From Pseudomonadota bacterium (GTDB lineage Bacteria > Myxococcota_A > Polyangia > Haliangiales > Haliangiaceae): DNA of 61,553 nt. The position numbers were made by a program, and so were the translations under genes. Positions 52,272 through 61,553 of the stretch are shown here, in pieces. The notes under the pieces are model-generated. The model ran no database searches. It had not been told where the DNA came from and saw only the letters and a program-made list of their open reading frames with translations. The stretch is taken from contig JAKSDA010000060.1 of the NCBI GenBank assembly GCA_022360315.1, positions 1-61,553 of the forward strand. Reading direction: 5' to 3'. The stretch's first letter is position 1; each line of letters opens with the position of its first letter.

Positions 52272-53651
52272 ATGAGATTGCTCCTCCTAGATTCGCCGCC
52301 GGGGGTGGAGCAGTTTGCCGAGTGGCTGAGTGGGGCCGACGGGTTCGAAATTCTCACCGCGCGCGACGTACAGACCGCGGTCAAGACTCTTGTCGACGAG
52401 GAAGTCGAGGCGGTGATCCTGTCGGTATCGTTTTCAGAGCGCGGCACCGATATTACGACGATTCTCGATTACTGCGAGCCGGGCAATCCGTCGGTTCTGC
52501 TGGTCCTCGAACACCTCGGTGACCTCGACGAGTTCGGGGTGGCCACCAACGACACTGTCGAGGATTTTGTCATCAAGCCGCTCACCGCAGAGATGTTGTG
52601 GGCTCGACTGGGCCTGATTCGCCGCCGGCGCAACAACATTCTCCTGCCCCGGCAGGCGCTTCTGGCCGCGCTGCCAGACTTGATGTTTCGGATTAGTCGC
52701 GACGGTACGTATATCGATTATCACTTTCCGTCGCCAGAGCAGGCTTATGTACCCGGCAAGGAGCTAGAAGGCGCCCGAATTGCCGACGTCATGCCGCCCG
52801 ACGTGGCCAAGGCGTTCCTCGATATGATCCAGGAGGTCCTCGAGGTGCGCGAAGCCAGGCTGCTCGAGTACGATTTGCCCTCGGTGGATGGACTGCACGC
52901 CTATGAAGCCCGCATCGTGCCCAGCGGAGCCGCCGAGGTGCTCACCATCGTTCGCGATGTGACCGAGCGCAAACGCATGGACAAAGAGTTGCGCGCTGCA
53001 GCCGAGGTGAAGCAGGCGTTCAGCTCGGCTGTGGTCAAGGCGCAGGAGGCCGAGCGGCAACAGCTATCGCGAGAACTGCACGACGGGGTTGGCCAGATCT
53101 TGCTCGTGCACCGCATGGACGCCGAGTGGCTGGCCAATCAGGCCGAACCGGCCCCGCTTCGCGAAGCCGCTGAATCGCTCTGCTCTTCACTGGATAATAC
53201 CCTGGAAACAATACGGAATCTGGCCATGGATTTGCGTCCCCCAGCAATTGACGACCTCGGTATTGGCTCGGCGCTGGAGACTCTGGTTCAAAATATCGGT
53301 CGCCGTTCGGGGATCGACTGCCAGGTCGAGATCCAGATCGACGCGACGCCGCTCGACAGCGACATCAGTGTGACTCTCTACCGCATTGCCCAGGAGGCAC
53401 TGGCCAACGCGATACGACATTCACGATGCCGGAATATCAAAGTTTCTCTGAGCCTTGGCCAGGAAAATCTAGAGCTACAGGTGCGAGACGATGGAATCGG
53501 ATTCGACCCGCTGCGCACCAGTGCCGCGACTTGTATGGGCCTGGTTAGTATGCGCGAACGGGCCGAGCTGGTCGACGGACGTGTTACCATTGAGTCGGGT
53601 GCAAATCAGGGAACATGTGTCAAGGTAAGCGTACCTGTGCGGCCTATATGA
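52272..53651 (+). CDS. NarX-type sensor histidine kinase with a pseudo-receiver and PAS domain
   Basis: This encodes 459 residues, with no membrane segment. Residues 1-115 resemble a receiver domain: LLLLDSPP at the start and VIKPLTAEM with the conserved Lys102, but the expected phosphoacceptor aspartate is replaced (AVILSVSFSERG), so it is a pseudo-receiver. A PAS domain follows (about 125-235, ALPDLMFRISRDGTYIDY ending RDVTERKRMDKEL). The HisKA_3 dimerisation helix carries His270 (ERQQLSRELHDGVGQ), then the ATPase domain with YRIAQEALANAIRHS and DDGIGFDP. It should phosphorylate the NarL-type regulator encoded 48 bases downstream. Confidence 0.92.
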   Translation: MRLLLLDSPPGVEQFAEWLSGADGFEILTARDVQTAVKTLVDEEVEAVILSVSFSERGTDITTILDYCEPGNPSVLLVLEHLGDLDEFGVATNDTVEDFVIKPLTAEMLWARLGLIRRRRNNILLPRQALLAALPDLMFRISRDGTYIDYHFPSPEQAYVPGKELEGARIADVMPPDVAKAFLDMIQEVLEVREARLLEYDLPSVDGLHAYEARIVPSGAAEVLTIVRDVTERKRMDKELRAAAEVKQAFSSAVVKAQEAERQQLSRELHDGVGQILLVHRMDAEWLANQAEPAPLREAAESLCSSLDNTLETIRNLAMDLRPPAIDDLGIGSALETLVQNIGRRSGIDCQVEIQIDATPLDSDISVTLYRIAQEALANAIRHSRCRNIKVSLSLGQENLELQVRDDGIGFDPLRTSAATCMGLVSMRERAELVDGRVTIESGANQGTCVKVSVPVRPI

Positions 53652-53699
53652 ATTAGCTATATCAGAGGAGCCAATCGAGCGAAGAGCGAAAGGTATGAG

Positions 53700-54338
<639 letters not shown>

Positions 54339-54364
54339 GTACTGCGAGCCCGGTTGCCAGCGGG

Positions 54365-56356
54365 TCATCCATTGAGGGGGTGAACGCCGAAGATGGCCTG
54401 GTCTTCGGTGAGACCCGGGTCGAGCCACATGACTAGCCATCGGTCCTTGCTCGCCTCGGTTTCGACCTTGATGGTTCGGCGCACGCTCTTGCCGCGACAG
54501 GCCTGAATGAGATCGGTCTCGAATGAGTTCCACGCCTCGACCAGTGTCGTGGTCTGTACCTGCAAGCCTTCGACGTCCACAGCCACGCCCATGATGAACC
54601 GGGCAAATGCCGGGTTGGCCACCACGATGACGCCGTCGCGGCTGATCAGGGCCATGGGAATCCGGCTGGCGTCGAACAGCGAGCGCGCTGTCTTGTCCCG
54701 CTCGCTGGTTGTCCATCGCGTTTTTGCCTCGGCGGCCACGCGCCGGCCGCCGCGCTTGCGCCGGCCGTAGCCCAGGGTATCGATGACGGTCTGCAGCTCG
54801 AACAAAAACGCGGCGATGTTCCTGTGCCGGCGGGCCGGATCCTTGGCCAGAGTGCGCAGGACGAGCGCCTCCACGGCGGGTTCGAGGCCGTCGACCAGCT
54901 GAGACGGCGGTGTCGGATCGCGGTCGAGGTGGCCGTTCAAAATTTCGTCGACAGTTCCGTCCCATGGCACCGTGCCGGTGATCAGTTCGTAGAACAGGAT
55001 ACCCAGTCCGTAGATATCGTTGGACGGGGCCACCTGCTCGCCGCGCAGCCGCTCCGGGGCGACATAGTGCGGAGTGCCGGACAGTGACCCGGTATTGTGC
55101 AATCCCGAAGTCGACCGGGCGAGGCCGAAATCGAGCAGTTTGACCTGGAGTTTATTGCGCTTATGCGCCCCCCCCTCGACCTCGGTGAGCATGATGTTCT
55201 CGGTCTTGATGTCGCAGTGAACGATTCCCTTGTTGTGGATGTAGTCGAGAGCAGCGGCCACCTGTTTGATGATCTCGCTGGCCTGGCGCACCTGGATGCG
55301 GCTTTCTCGTTCCAGGCGATCGGCGAGCAGTTCACCGCGGACGAACTCCATGACCATGAAGTTGCCCACTGCGTCGTCTTCGCCGAAGTCGACCACCGAT
55401 GTGACGTTGGGATGAGACAGCGAACTGGCCAGGCGGGCCTCGCGATAGAACAGCTCGCGCGCCTTTTTTTCGCGGGCCAGGCCTCCGCTGATGATCTTCA
55501 GTGCAAACGTCTTACCCAGCCGGGTGTGGGTCACCTTAAACACCTTGCCCATTCCGCCGACACCCACTCGTTCAATGATGCGGTAGCGACCGCCGACCAC
55601 CGATACGCGAGCAGGCATCAGGGGATCGGTGATGATATCGCCGGACGACACGTCGTACATGGTCTCGCTGGGAACGGCATCCTGCCTGGTGCTCGGCCCT
55701 TGGAAGTCGACGCCGGCCCGGAGCAGCTCGCCGGAAGACGCCGGGCTGGCTCTTCGTGCCGGCGCCTCGGTGTGTATCGGGGGAGCCGACGGATCGGTGG
55801 AGATGCGCGATGCCTGCGCCTCGGCGTCCGGCTCGGTGGCAATGCGCGATGACGGCGCAGTCGGCGCAGGCAGGGGAAGAGCAGAAGGGCCACGGGTGGG
55901 CGAGGTCTTCATGTCGTCGTCGTTGACCGGGCTGGCGGGGTCATCACGGGCGTCCCGGCGCAGTCCAACTGGTGACTCGACACTCACGACCAGCGAGCGG
56001 AGCTCCTCGAGGGTCAGCTCATCGACATCGCTGGCCCCGGATGACTTGCCCATTGGTGCAGGCGCAAACGACGTCTCGCGCATCGGCAATTCCGCGGCCA
56101 GCGGCAGGTCCAGATCGACCACGGTGTGTTCGTTTTCGGGATCGAAATGCTCCACGTCCTCGACCACGTACGACCCGCTGTTCGAGCCGGACTCGAGGGG
56201 AAAAATTGGAATGGGCCCGGCCGTATCGGCCTCCATGAAGTCACGCGGCACGCCGTGGCCACCAGCTCCCTCTTTTCTAGGCAACGATCGCACGGCCTCC
56301 CCGGTGGTGGAGCTACGGGGTGGACTGTGGCTGCCTTTGTCGTTGGGGTCCGACAC
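54365..56356 (-). CDS. Ser/Thr protein kinase with a C-terminal PAS domain
   Basis: This encodes 663 residues from a GTG start. The first 245 residues are a disordered, Ser/Pro/Asp-rich leader. The kinase (about 250-515) has [25 protein letters not shown] (Cys in the HRD position, so a non-RD kinase), DFGLARS and [11 protein letters not shown]. After a linker, a PAS domain (about 575-663) starts [20 protein letters not shown] and ends [15 protein letters not shown]. No membrane helix, so it should be a cytosolic sensor kinase. It is divergent from the SpoIIE-type phosphatase, with 30 bases between the assigned starts, which suggests an opposing pair. Confidence 0.9.
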   Translation of the reverse strand: MSDPNDKGSHSPPRSSTTGEAVRSLPRKEGAGGHGVPRDFMEADTAGPIPIFPLESGSNSGSYVVEDVEHFDPENEHTVVDLDLPLAAELPMRETSFAPAPMGKSSGASDVDELTLEELRSLVVSVESPVGLRRDARDDPASPVNDDDMKTSPTRGPSALPLPAPTAPSSRIATEPDAEAQASRISTDPSAPPIHTEAPARRASPASSGELLRAGVDFQGPSTRQDAVPSETMYDVSSGDIITDPLMPARVSVVGGRYRIIERVGVGGMGKVFKVTHTRLGKTFALKIISGGLAREKKARELFYREARLASSLSHPNVTSVVDFGEDDAVGNFMVMEFVRGELLADRLERESRIQVRQASEIIKQVAAALDYIHNKGIVHCDIKTENIMLTEVEGGAHKRNKLQVKLLDFGLARSTSGLHNTGSLSGTPHYVAPERLRGEQVAPSNDIYGLGILFYELITGTVPWDGTVDEILNGHLDRDPTPPSQLVDGLEPAVEALVLRTLAKDPARRHRNIAAFLFELQTVIDTLGYGRRKRGGRRVAAEAKTRWTTSERDKTARSLFDASRIPMALISRDGVIVVANPAFARFIMGVAVDVEGLQVQTTTLVEAWNSFETDLIQACRGKSVRRTIKVETEASKDRWLVMWLDPGLTEDQAIFGVHPLNG

Positions 56357-56386
56357 GAGGCCCTATCATAAGGGCCTTGCAAGGGC

Positions 56387-58699
56387 TTGACAATCTGGCG
56401 TTTCTCTTGCGATGTCCACGAAAGTGCGGCGATTTTCGATCGGCGTTACTATGACCTACCGGCCACTGTGCCGGCATTCCGCAGACCCAAAGCCGCTACC
56501 GTGGATGAAGTGAGCCTCCCGCCTTATTGGCTGCAGTTGCCATTTGCCCTAGCAACCACGGGCACTGTGGCCATGGCCTTCTACGCCCTGTTCATCAATG
56601 GATCTTACCATCTGCGTGCGCTGTTTGTGATCATCTGTGGCGGTCTGGCCCCGGTGATGATAAGCGGAATCGTGGTCGGTTTCCTCACCGGCGATGGAGC
56701 GGCCATCACAAGCGGCGATGGAGCGGCCATCACGACAATCTATCGCATCGGCTTTGCGCTCGTTCCCGCAGCGACCTCGGCCGTGCTCATCTTCGAGTGT
56801 GCTCTGGCCCGGCAGCTCTACCAGTATCGCTGGATTCTCATCGGTGCTGTGGTCATCTCCCTGGCCCTGGCCACTCTGGCATTGGTCTCGGCTGGCCACA
56901 TCGGAGGTCCGTGGAAAACCTATAAACTACAATGGCCGTACTTTAGAGCAGACGGCTGGCTGGTTCCTGTCCAGACCGCGAGCTCGGCGCTGTGGCTGGC
57001 CCTGACTGCCCTCTTGCTGCGCCGTCAGCTCCAGGGCGAACGCGATACACTGCGCCGCCGCCAGATCAAATCGTCGCGGAACGCGGTCGTGGCCCTGGCC
57101 ATCGCTTTGATCGATATTCATCTCGCGTACGGAATAGGTGTATTTCCAGTATCTTGGCTTTTCTTTGTTGCAGCATTGTGGTTTTTGCTGCGATCCCTTT
57201 GCGCCGATTCTCTGATCGATCCGCAATCGAGAGACATACGCGGTGCTCTGGTGCTCGCCTATTCGGCCGCGGCAGCGGTGGGCACGTGGGTGGTCTGGAC
57301 CCTGGTCAGCGGTGATTCCGGCCGGGGATCTGATGAAAAACCGATCGTGATACTGGCCATCGTGACCATGGCCGTGTTTTTGATACTACGGGTTCTGATC
57401 GCGCTGGTCGGTTTGACCAGAAATCCCACCTCGGCCGCGGCTGGCACACCGTTGAAGCGGGTGTTCGAGCAGTTTAGCGGCAAGGTGCAGGGGTTGCACG
57501 AAGAGCGAGAAATCGGCATAGAGACCGCCAACGCGCTCAAATTGGGGCTTGGCTGTGAATGGAGCAAACTGCTTTTGCCCTCGGTCAAGGACTACTCCTG
57601 GGAAACTGCCGATGGCGAGACCTTGCCCGAGGAAGCCCTGCCCGACCCGCTCACCTTTAGCTGGCTGCTCGATCACGCCAAACCGATCCAGCGCAGCGAG
57701 CTGGACAGCATGCGCCTGGGCGATCTCCGCAAATCCATCGAAGGTCTCTTCGCCGCCAACAATGCCGAGGTCATCGTACCGCTGGTAAGTGGCGAGGATA
57801 TGGTCGGCATGCTGGTCCTTTTGGTCCACAAGGAGGGATTGGTCATCGGCCGGGAAGGCTTCGAATTTCTCGGAGCGGTCGCCGAGCAGTTGTCTGCCGC
57901 GCTGGTGTACGCCCGTATGCACCGCGAGGTCAACCGACGTGTGGCTGCCCACAAGGAAGTCGAGCTGGCCGCTGCAGTGCAGAGAGCATTCGTTCCCACC
58001 GTGGATCTGGTCGAATGCGGGCCCATTCAGATCAGCGGTCTATGGGCTCCGGCCCTACAATGCGGTGGCGACTGGTGGTCGGTACACCAATTGCCAGACG
58101 GTCGAGTTCTGGTGCTCATCGGCGATGTGACCGGGCACGGGGTTGCGGCCGCGATGATCACGGCGGCGGCCAAGGGTTGCTACGATGTAGCAGAGCGTCT
58201 CATGGGCAATGACTTCGACCTGGTGCGGTTGCTCGATCTGCTCGATTCATCGGTTCGTCTGGTCGGCGCCGATCGCCTTCACATGACCTGTTTTGCCACC
58301 TTGCTCGACCCGGTGAATGGTACAGTCGAGTTTGCCAATGCCGGCCATGTAGTGCCATATATCTGCCGGCCGCGCAACGACGGCGGGGTGGAGCTCGGTG
58401 CGCTGGTATCGCGGGGAAATCCCCTCGGTTCCCGCGATCCGTTGAAGTATCGCGCGCAGACCCGTGATCTGACCAGTGGTGATGTACTGGTCTGGTATAC
58501 CGATGGAATTGTCGAGTGCACAAATCCGGATCAAAAGCAATTTGGCGAACGCAGGCTGCAGCGGCTTTTGCGCAAGATCGACGATCTCGAAGCCAATCCC
58601 CGGGCAGTGCGAGACCACATTGTTCGCGCCCTGGTCGCATTTCGGAAGGATCAGGCCCAGGACGACGACATCACGCTGGTGGTGGCTCGACTGGCCTGA
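56387..58699 (+). CDS. Membrane protein with GAF-like and SpoIIE/PP2C phosphatase domains
   Basis: The open frame encodes 770 residues from a TTG; a GTG at about 56501 (before DEVSLPPYWLQLPF) is a more natural start because the first membrane helix begins soon after, so the N-terminus is uncertain. About seven membrane helices span 45-345. A GAF-like region (about 385-510) follows, then a PP2C/SpoIIE catalytic domain: AAAVQRAFVP, GGDWWSV near 560, GDVTGHGVAAAMI near 578, CFATLLDPVNGTVEFANAGH and the late DDDITLVVARL, covering the metal-binding aspartates. It should remove phosphate from serine/threonine, possibly on the divergent kinase or an anti-sigma partner. A 24-base duplication encodes GDGAAITS twice. 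Confidence 0.85.
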   Translation: MTIWRFSCDVHESAAIFDRRYYDLPATVPAFRRPKAATVDEVSLPPYWLQLPFALATTGTVAMAFYALFINGSYHLRALFVIICGGLAPVMISGIVVGFLTGDGAAITSGDGAAITTIYRIGFALVPAATSAVLIFECALARQLYQYRWILIGAVVISLALATLALVSAGHIGGPWKTYKLQWPYFRADGWLVPVQTASSALWLALTALLLRRQLQGERDTLRRRQIKSSRNAVVALAIALIDIHLAYGIGVFPVSWLFFVAALWFLLRSLCADSLIDPQSRDIRGALVLAYSAAAAVGTWVVWTLVSGDSGRGSDEKPIVILAIVTMAVFLILRVLIALVGLTRNPTSAAAGTPLKRVFEQFSGKVQGLHEEREIGIETANALKLGLGCEWSKLLLPSVKDYSWETADGETLPEEALPDPLTFSWLLDHAKPIQRSELDSMRLGDLRKSIEGLFAANNAEVIVPLVSGEDMVGMLVLLVHKEGLVIGREGFEFLGAVAEQLSAALVYARMHREVNRRVAAHKEVELAAAVQRAFVPTVDLVECGPIQISGLWAPALQCGGDWWSVHQLPDGRVLVLIGDVTGHGVAAAMITAAAKGCYDVAERLMGNDFDLVRLLDLLDSSVRLVGADRLHMTCFATLLDPVNGTVEFANAGHVVPYICRPRNDGGVELGALVSRGNPLGSRDPLKYRAQTRDLTSGDVLVWYTDGIVECTNPDQKQFGERRLQRLLRKIDDLEANPRAVRDHIVRALVAFRKDQAQDDDITLVVARLA

Positions 58700-58756
58700 A
58701 CCGCGGCCGTCCGGGCAAACGATACAGACTGTAGAATTTGGAATTTCAAGTCAGCA

Positions 58757-59491
58757 GTGTTTATCCGAATACTCACTTACAATATTCACAAATGTATTGG
58801 TGGTGTCGATCGGCGCTACGATCCGTCGCGTATTTGTGCCACGATTGCCCACTATGATCCCGATGTGGTGATTCTGCAGGAGGTCGACCAGTTGGCCAAG
58901 CGATCCAGCCATGACCGTCAGGTCGATATCCTGGGCGACGAGCTCGGTTATCGTCACCGGACCTATTTTCCCAATGTGAAGGTTCGCGGCGGCGGCGAGT
59001 ATGGAAATGCGATTTTGAGTCGTTTTCCGCTATCCGACACCCGCAACATCGACCTGACCGTGGGCCGCCGCAAGCGGCGGAGTGTTCTGCATGCCCGGTA
59101 CCGGGTGCGTTTTCCCGGCAGCCGGCACACGCGCACGATGCACGTCTTCAACATGCATCTGGGTTTGTCTGGCAAGGAGCGCAAAATCCAGCTGCAGCGT
59201 TTCCTGGACAGCCATCCGTTCAGCCACTTCAACGCGCGCACACCGGTGGTTGTCGCTGGCGACTTCAACGATGTATGGGGCACGCTGGGCAAAAGGATGC
59301 TGCAGCCGGCCGGATTCCGCGGTATGGCTGTACCGCTGCGGACATTCCCCTCCTATGCCCCGGTTCGCGCCCTGGATTCGATCTACGTGCGAGGCGACGC
59401 GGCTCTGCGCAGAGTGCAGAAATCCCGCCTGAGCCTGGCCAAACGCGCGTCCGACCACCTGCCACTCATCGCCGACATCGAGCTGATCTAG
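58757..59491 (+). CDS. Endonuclease/exonuclease/phosphatase (EEP) family hydrolase
   Basis: This encodes 244 residues from a GTG start. Motifs in order are [13 protein letters not shown] near 8-20, VILQEVDQ near 38-45 with the catalytic Glu, [11 protein letters not shown] near 133-143, GDFNDVWG near 172-179 and the closing SDHLPL near 231-236 with the catalytic His. The family includes Mg-dependent phosphodiesterases of nucleic acids and phospholipids; the short form beginning YNIHKCIGG is often encoded near phospholipase D or membrane genes. The exact substrate is open. It has no signal peptide. A bidirectional terminator lies 128 bases downstream. Confidence 0.88.
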   Translation: MFIRILTYNIHKCIGGVDRRYDPSRICATIAHYDPDVVILQEVDQLAKRSSHDRQVDILGDELGYRHRTYFPNVKVRGGGEYGNAILSRFPLSDTRNIDLTVGRRKRRSVLHARYRVRFPGSRHTRTMHVFNMHLGLSGKERKIQLQRFLDSHPFSHFNARTPVVVAGDFNDVWGTLGKRMLQPAGFRGMAVPLRTFPSYAPVRALDSIYVRGDAALRRVQKSRLSLAKRASDHLPLIADIELI

Positions 59492-59618
59492 TCCTGAATT
59501 AAGCGGACTCTCCGGCCAGGCCAGTTGTCGAGGCTATTTTTAGGTCGGTTGTGTGTATTGGAGTTACGCAATCTGATGAGTTGGCTCCAGATTTGGTGTC
59601 CGAGAATCTGTCCACTGA

Positions 59619-59646
59619 CAAAAACCACTACATGTAGTGGTTTTTG
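59619..59646. terminator. Perfect bidirectional Rho-independent terminator
   Basis: CCACTA and TAGTGG form the stem around CATG, flanked by AAAAA on the left and TTTTT on the right, a perfect palindrome that works from either side. It follows the EEP gene and precedes the convergent transposase remnant. Confidence 0.85.
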
Positions 59647-59727
59647 CCGGCTTCGGGAATACAACTCGGCACGAGCGCTGTTTTCCAGTGTTCTATTGAG
59701 GACGATTCAGTAAGAGCCAGATGACTC

Positions 59728-60414
59728 TCATACTTGTAGGCGCTCATGAGCGGCCAGCAGCACGTCCAGGAACCGATGGGCGCCCTGGAAGCGGACCCAT
59801 ATCTGACGGCTTCGCTTTACGACCTCGGCGGCGAGATTGACAAATGCGTTGCGAAACCGCTTCCATTCCCAGCGAACGACCTCGTCAGGTAGTGCCAACT
59901 GTGCAATCCACTTGGCCAAGTTCCAGGCCAGTCGAGCAATCTCGAGCCAAGCGCAGTTACCGGCGAACTCTCTTACCGGCATACGCCACACAGGGAGCCC
60001 GCTACCCATCTATTTGATGACGTTCTCTTGGTCGCAACGCTCGTAGGTGAGGTCAATGACGCGCTTGGTCGAAACCAATTGAGCAGGCAGATCTGTGACC
60101 ACGTACCGATAGCGATAACGGAAGCAGAATGCTGGACCGAGCGACGTTTGCGGTTTGGATTCTTCGATGAGCTGGCGTCGTATGACCAGGCGATATGTTT
60201 TGTCCGAGCCGGCCGGCTGGTAGGGGACCTCGGCGACTGCCTGGTTGATGAGTTCCAGATTGGTGTAGCCCCGCTCTCGGGTGCGTTTTTTCTTCAAATT
60301 GGCCTTCCTACGACGTTTGCGGTACCCAAGCTTGCTTTTGCGTTCTTGGCTTGCGCGCACACACGGGGCTGAAATGGCTTCCAGTCTGATGAATCGAGCG
60401 ACCTTCCGCATCAA
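59728..60414 (-). pseudogene. C-terminal remnant of an IS1380-family transposase
   Basis: Two open stretches (60414-60010 and 60009-59728) are in the same frame, separated by one TAG. The joined protein reads YRYVVTDLPAQLVSTKRVID, then YERCDQENVIK, stop, MGSGLPVWRMPVREFAGNCA and WLEIARLAWNLAKWIAQLAL, the conserved C-terminal part of IS1380 transposases, where the stop position is normally Gln (CAG to TAG). The N-terminal half is missing and the break lies just beside the IS5-family element at 60420, so that insertion or an associated deletion probably cut it. It is not functional. Confidence 0.85.
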
Positions 60415-60419
60415 CCTTA

Positions 60420-60816
60420 GAGCCGATCCAAGAAAACCTGAGTAGTAGGGTTGAACTTAGGTGATCTGATGTGGTTAGTTGGATGCATGGAAGCAAAGTT
60501 CGGACATATTCCTGATGAATTATGGGAACAGATCGAGCCGCTCCTGCCCGTGAAATCACCCAGTAGACGTGGTGGCCGGCCGCGACTACCTGATCGCCCA
60601 ATTTTTGCCGGAATCCTGTAACGTGGCGAACCGGCCATGGTCGGTGCTGTTCATGGAAAGCCACGCCGCTGGGTCGTCGGACAAACAGCTGGCACAATCG
60701 CTTCCGGGCTCTTCTGGTACGTTGGGAACGAAAAGCCGAGAGCTATCTCGGCCTCGTCCACTTGGCCTGTGCCCTTATAGCCTTTCAGCGGACCTTATGA
60801 GTTTTTGGATCGGCTC
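60420..60816 (+). mobile_element. Internally deleted IS5-family element
   Basis: Inverted ends are GAGCCGATCCAAG on the left and TTTTTGGATCGGCTC on the right. The ATG at 60487 starts 44 codons of an IS5-type transposase N-terminus (HIPDELWEQIEPLLPVKSPS, then RRGGRPRLPDRPIFAGIL) before TAA at 60619. The frame then resumes near the end with RRWVV and NRFRALLVRWERKAESYLGL through LVHLACALIAFQRTL and a TGA at about 60797-60799. The catalytic middle is lost, so it can move only in trans. Its ends are nearly identical to those of the MITE at 49813. Confidence 0.85.
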
Positions 60817-60840
60817 TAAAGAGCAGGAGCAAGAATTGTA

Positions 60841-61553
60841 ATGCGATGCATAGATACCAAAGAGAGGGTAAACAGGGTGCAGGGCCGGGGTACAACCGAG
60901 CGAGCGACACATCGCCGAACGGCTCGCATCGCGGCTCTCGGACTGCTGGGATGCGCCCTGCTAGGTGGGTGCGGAGACCCATCGGACGGCCTTCCAGATG
61001 GAGCAATCCAGCAACCCGACGCGGGGCCAGCCACGCCCACCCCCGGGCCGCTGGACCCGGCGGACATCGCCCCGTCGCTCTCCCCGGTGGAGGAAACACC
61101 GTTCTTCGAATCGGTTAAATTTCTGTGGGAGCATGACCCACCACTGCAGATCGGCGTTGTTCCCGGTAGCCTGATGGCCTATCGCCTGGCCGTCGTGCGC
61201 GGCCTGGTGACCGACACGGCGGGAAAACCGCTCCCTGGTGTGCGCATTGCTGTCCATCGCCAGCCCCAGCTTGGCCATACCTACAGTCGCGATGACGGTG
61301 CGTTTGACCTGGCAGTCAACGGCGGCGGCACTCTGACCATCACCTACACCAGGGACGGCTACCTGCCGGTGCAGCGTCAGGTGCACACCCCCTGGCGCGA
61401 CTACGTAGCGGCTGCCGACGTGGTTTTGACTGCGCTGGATCCCGTGGTGACGGACATCGCCATCGACCATCCCGAACTGCAAGTCGCGCGGGGCCGCATG
61501 CAATCCGATGCCGATGGCAATCGCCAGGCGACTCTTCTGATCCCGGCGCATAC
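60841..61553 (+). CDS. N-terminal part of an Rhs/carboxypeptidase-regulatory-like lipoprotein (runs off the window)
   Basis: The frame from the ATG at 60841 is open to the edge (237 codons). AGGAGC lies 12 bases upstream. The signal segment IAALGLLGCALLGGC ends in a lipobox cysteine at about residue 44. A Pro/Asp-rich linker leads to a region (FFESVKFLWEHDPPLQIGV) and then a carboxypeptidase-regulatory-like beta domain (VVRGLVTDTAGKPLPGVRIA, SRDDGAFDLAVNGGGTLTI). Proteins with this start in myxobacteria often continue into Rhs/YD repeats and a C-terminal toxin, which cannot be checked here. The fragment at 725-1066 continues its last visible residues in a paralogous copy. It is immediately downstream of the IS5-family remnant. 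Confidence 0.75.
   Translation, partial: MRCIDTKERVNRVQGRGTTERATHRRTARIAALGLLGCALLGGCGDPSDGLPDGAIQQPDAGPATPTPGPLDPADIAPSLSPVEETPFFESVKFLWEHDPPLQIGVVPGSLMAYRLAVVRGLVTDTAGKPLPGVRIAVHRQPQLGHTYSRDDGAFDLAVNGGGTLTITYTRDGYLPVQRQVHTPWRDYVAAADVVLTALDPVVTDIAIDHPELQVARGRMQSDADGNRQATLLIPAH

Overview
The window reads as chromosomal DNA of a GC-rich, predatory-type Myxococcota (Deltaproteobacteria sensu lato), probably of the Nannocystis/Haliangium/Bradymonas kind rather than a named species. The reasons are the density of lipoproteins with eukaryote-like modules (RCC1, vWA, RTX, trypsin-like and metzincin proteases), three Ser/Thr kinases beside a SpoIIE/PP2C-type phosphatase, PEGA and TonB-like C-terminal domains, a mevalonate-type HMG-CoA reductase joined to hpnC/hpnD, and a FtsH/MoxR/vWA operon. 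I see no tRNA, rRNA, CRISPR array or origin.

Layout. 1-1.1 kb: remains of a polymorphic-toxin (Rhs-like) locus. 1.2-4.4 kb: flavin-dependent halogenase-like oxidoreductase, glutathione S-transferase, glyoxalase I. 4.5-10.6 kb: lipoprotein, MFS transporter with an odd 5' end, and two secreted proteases. 10.6-13.1 kb: repeat-rich spacer, then an RHH/zinc-finger protein overlapping an accessory clpP, with two palindromic operator candidates upstream. 13.3-17.3 kb: unknown protein and a 961-aa DNA methyltransferase with two complete catalytic domains. 17.6-21.2 kb: mvaA-hpnC-hpnD operon, which should make squalene from the mevalonate pathway. 21.3-27.1 kb: RCC1 lipoprotein, damaged small genes, methylmalonyl-CoA epimerase, and a membrane protein joining a CHAT (caspase-like) domain to a TonB-like C-terminus. 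27.9-38.1 kb: two small proteins, then a tightly overlapping six-gene operon on the minus strand (unknown, soluble FtsH-like AAA protease, small protein, 1238-aa protein, MoxR ATPase, vWA-like protein). 39.1-44.2 kb: vWA lipoprotein and a 1029-aa RTX-type protein. 44.8-49.5 kb: two convergent Ser/Thr kinases. 50-52 kb: NAD-dependent sugar epimerase and uridine kinase. 52.3-59.5 kb: histidine kinase/response regulator pair, kinase-PAS protein divergent from a SpoIIE-type phosphatase, and an EEP-family hydrolase. 59.7-61.5 kb: an IS1380 remnant, an internally deleted IS5-family element, and the start of a new Rhs/carboxypeptidase-regulatory-like lipoprotein that runs off the window.

The strongest candidate for a poorly described system is the 9.3-kb operon at 28744-38066. 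Its gene set matches what I remember of computationally predicted FtsH-vWA-MoxR 'ternary' conflict systems; I know of no experimental work on them. Next are the self-contained RHH-zinc finger/ClpP module with its own operators and the CHAT-TonB fusion. Three interspersed repeat families run through the accessory regions: an IS5-related MITE with ends AGAGCCGGTCCAAAAAC, a TAGCAG..TTCGGGA palindrome, and a GC-rich element around GGGCAAAGCCC. All assignments come from reading translations and motifs by eye; no database search was run.
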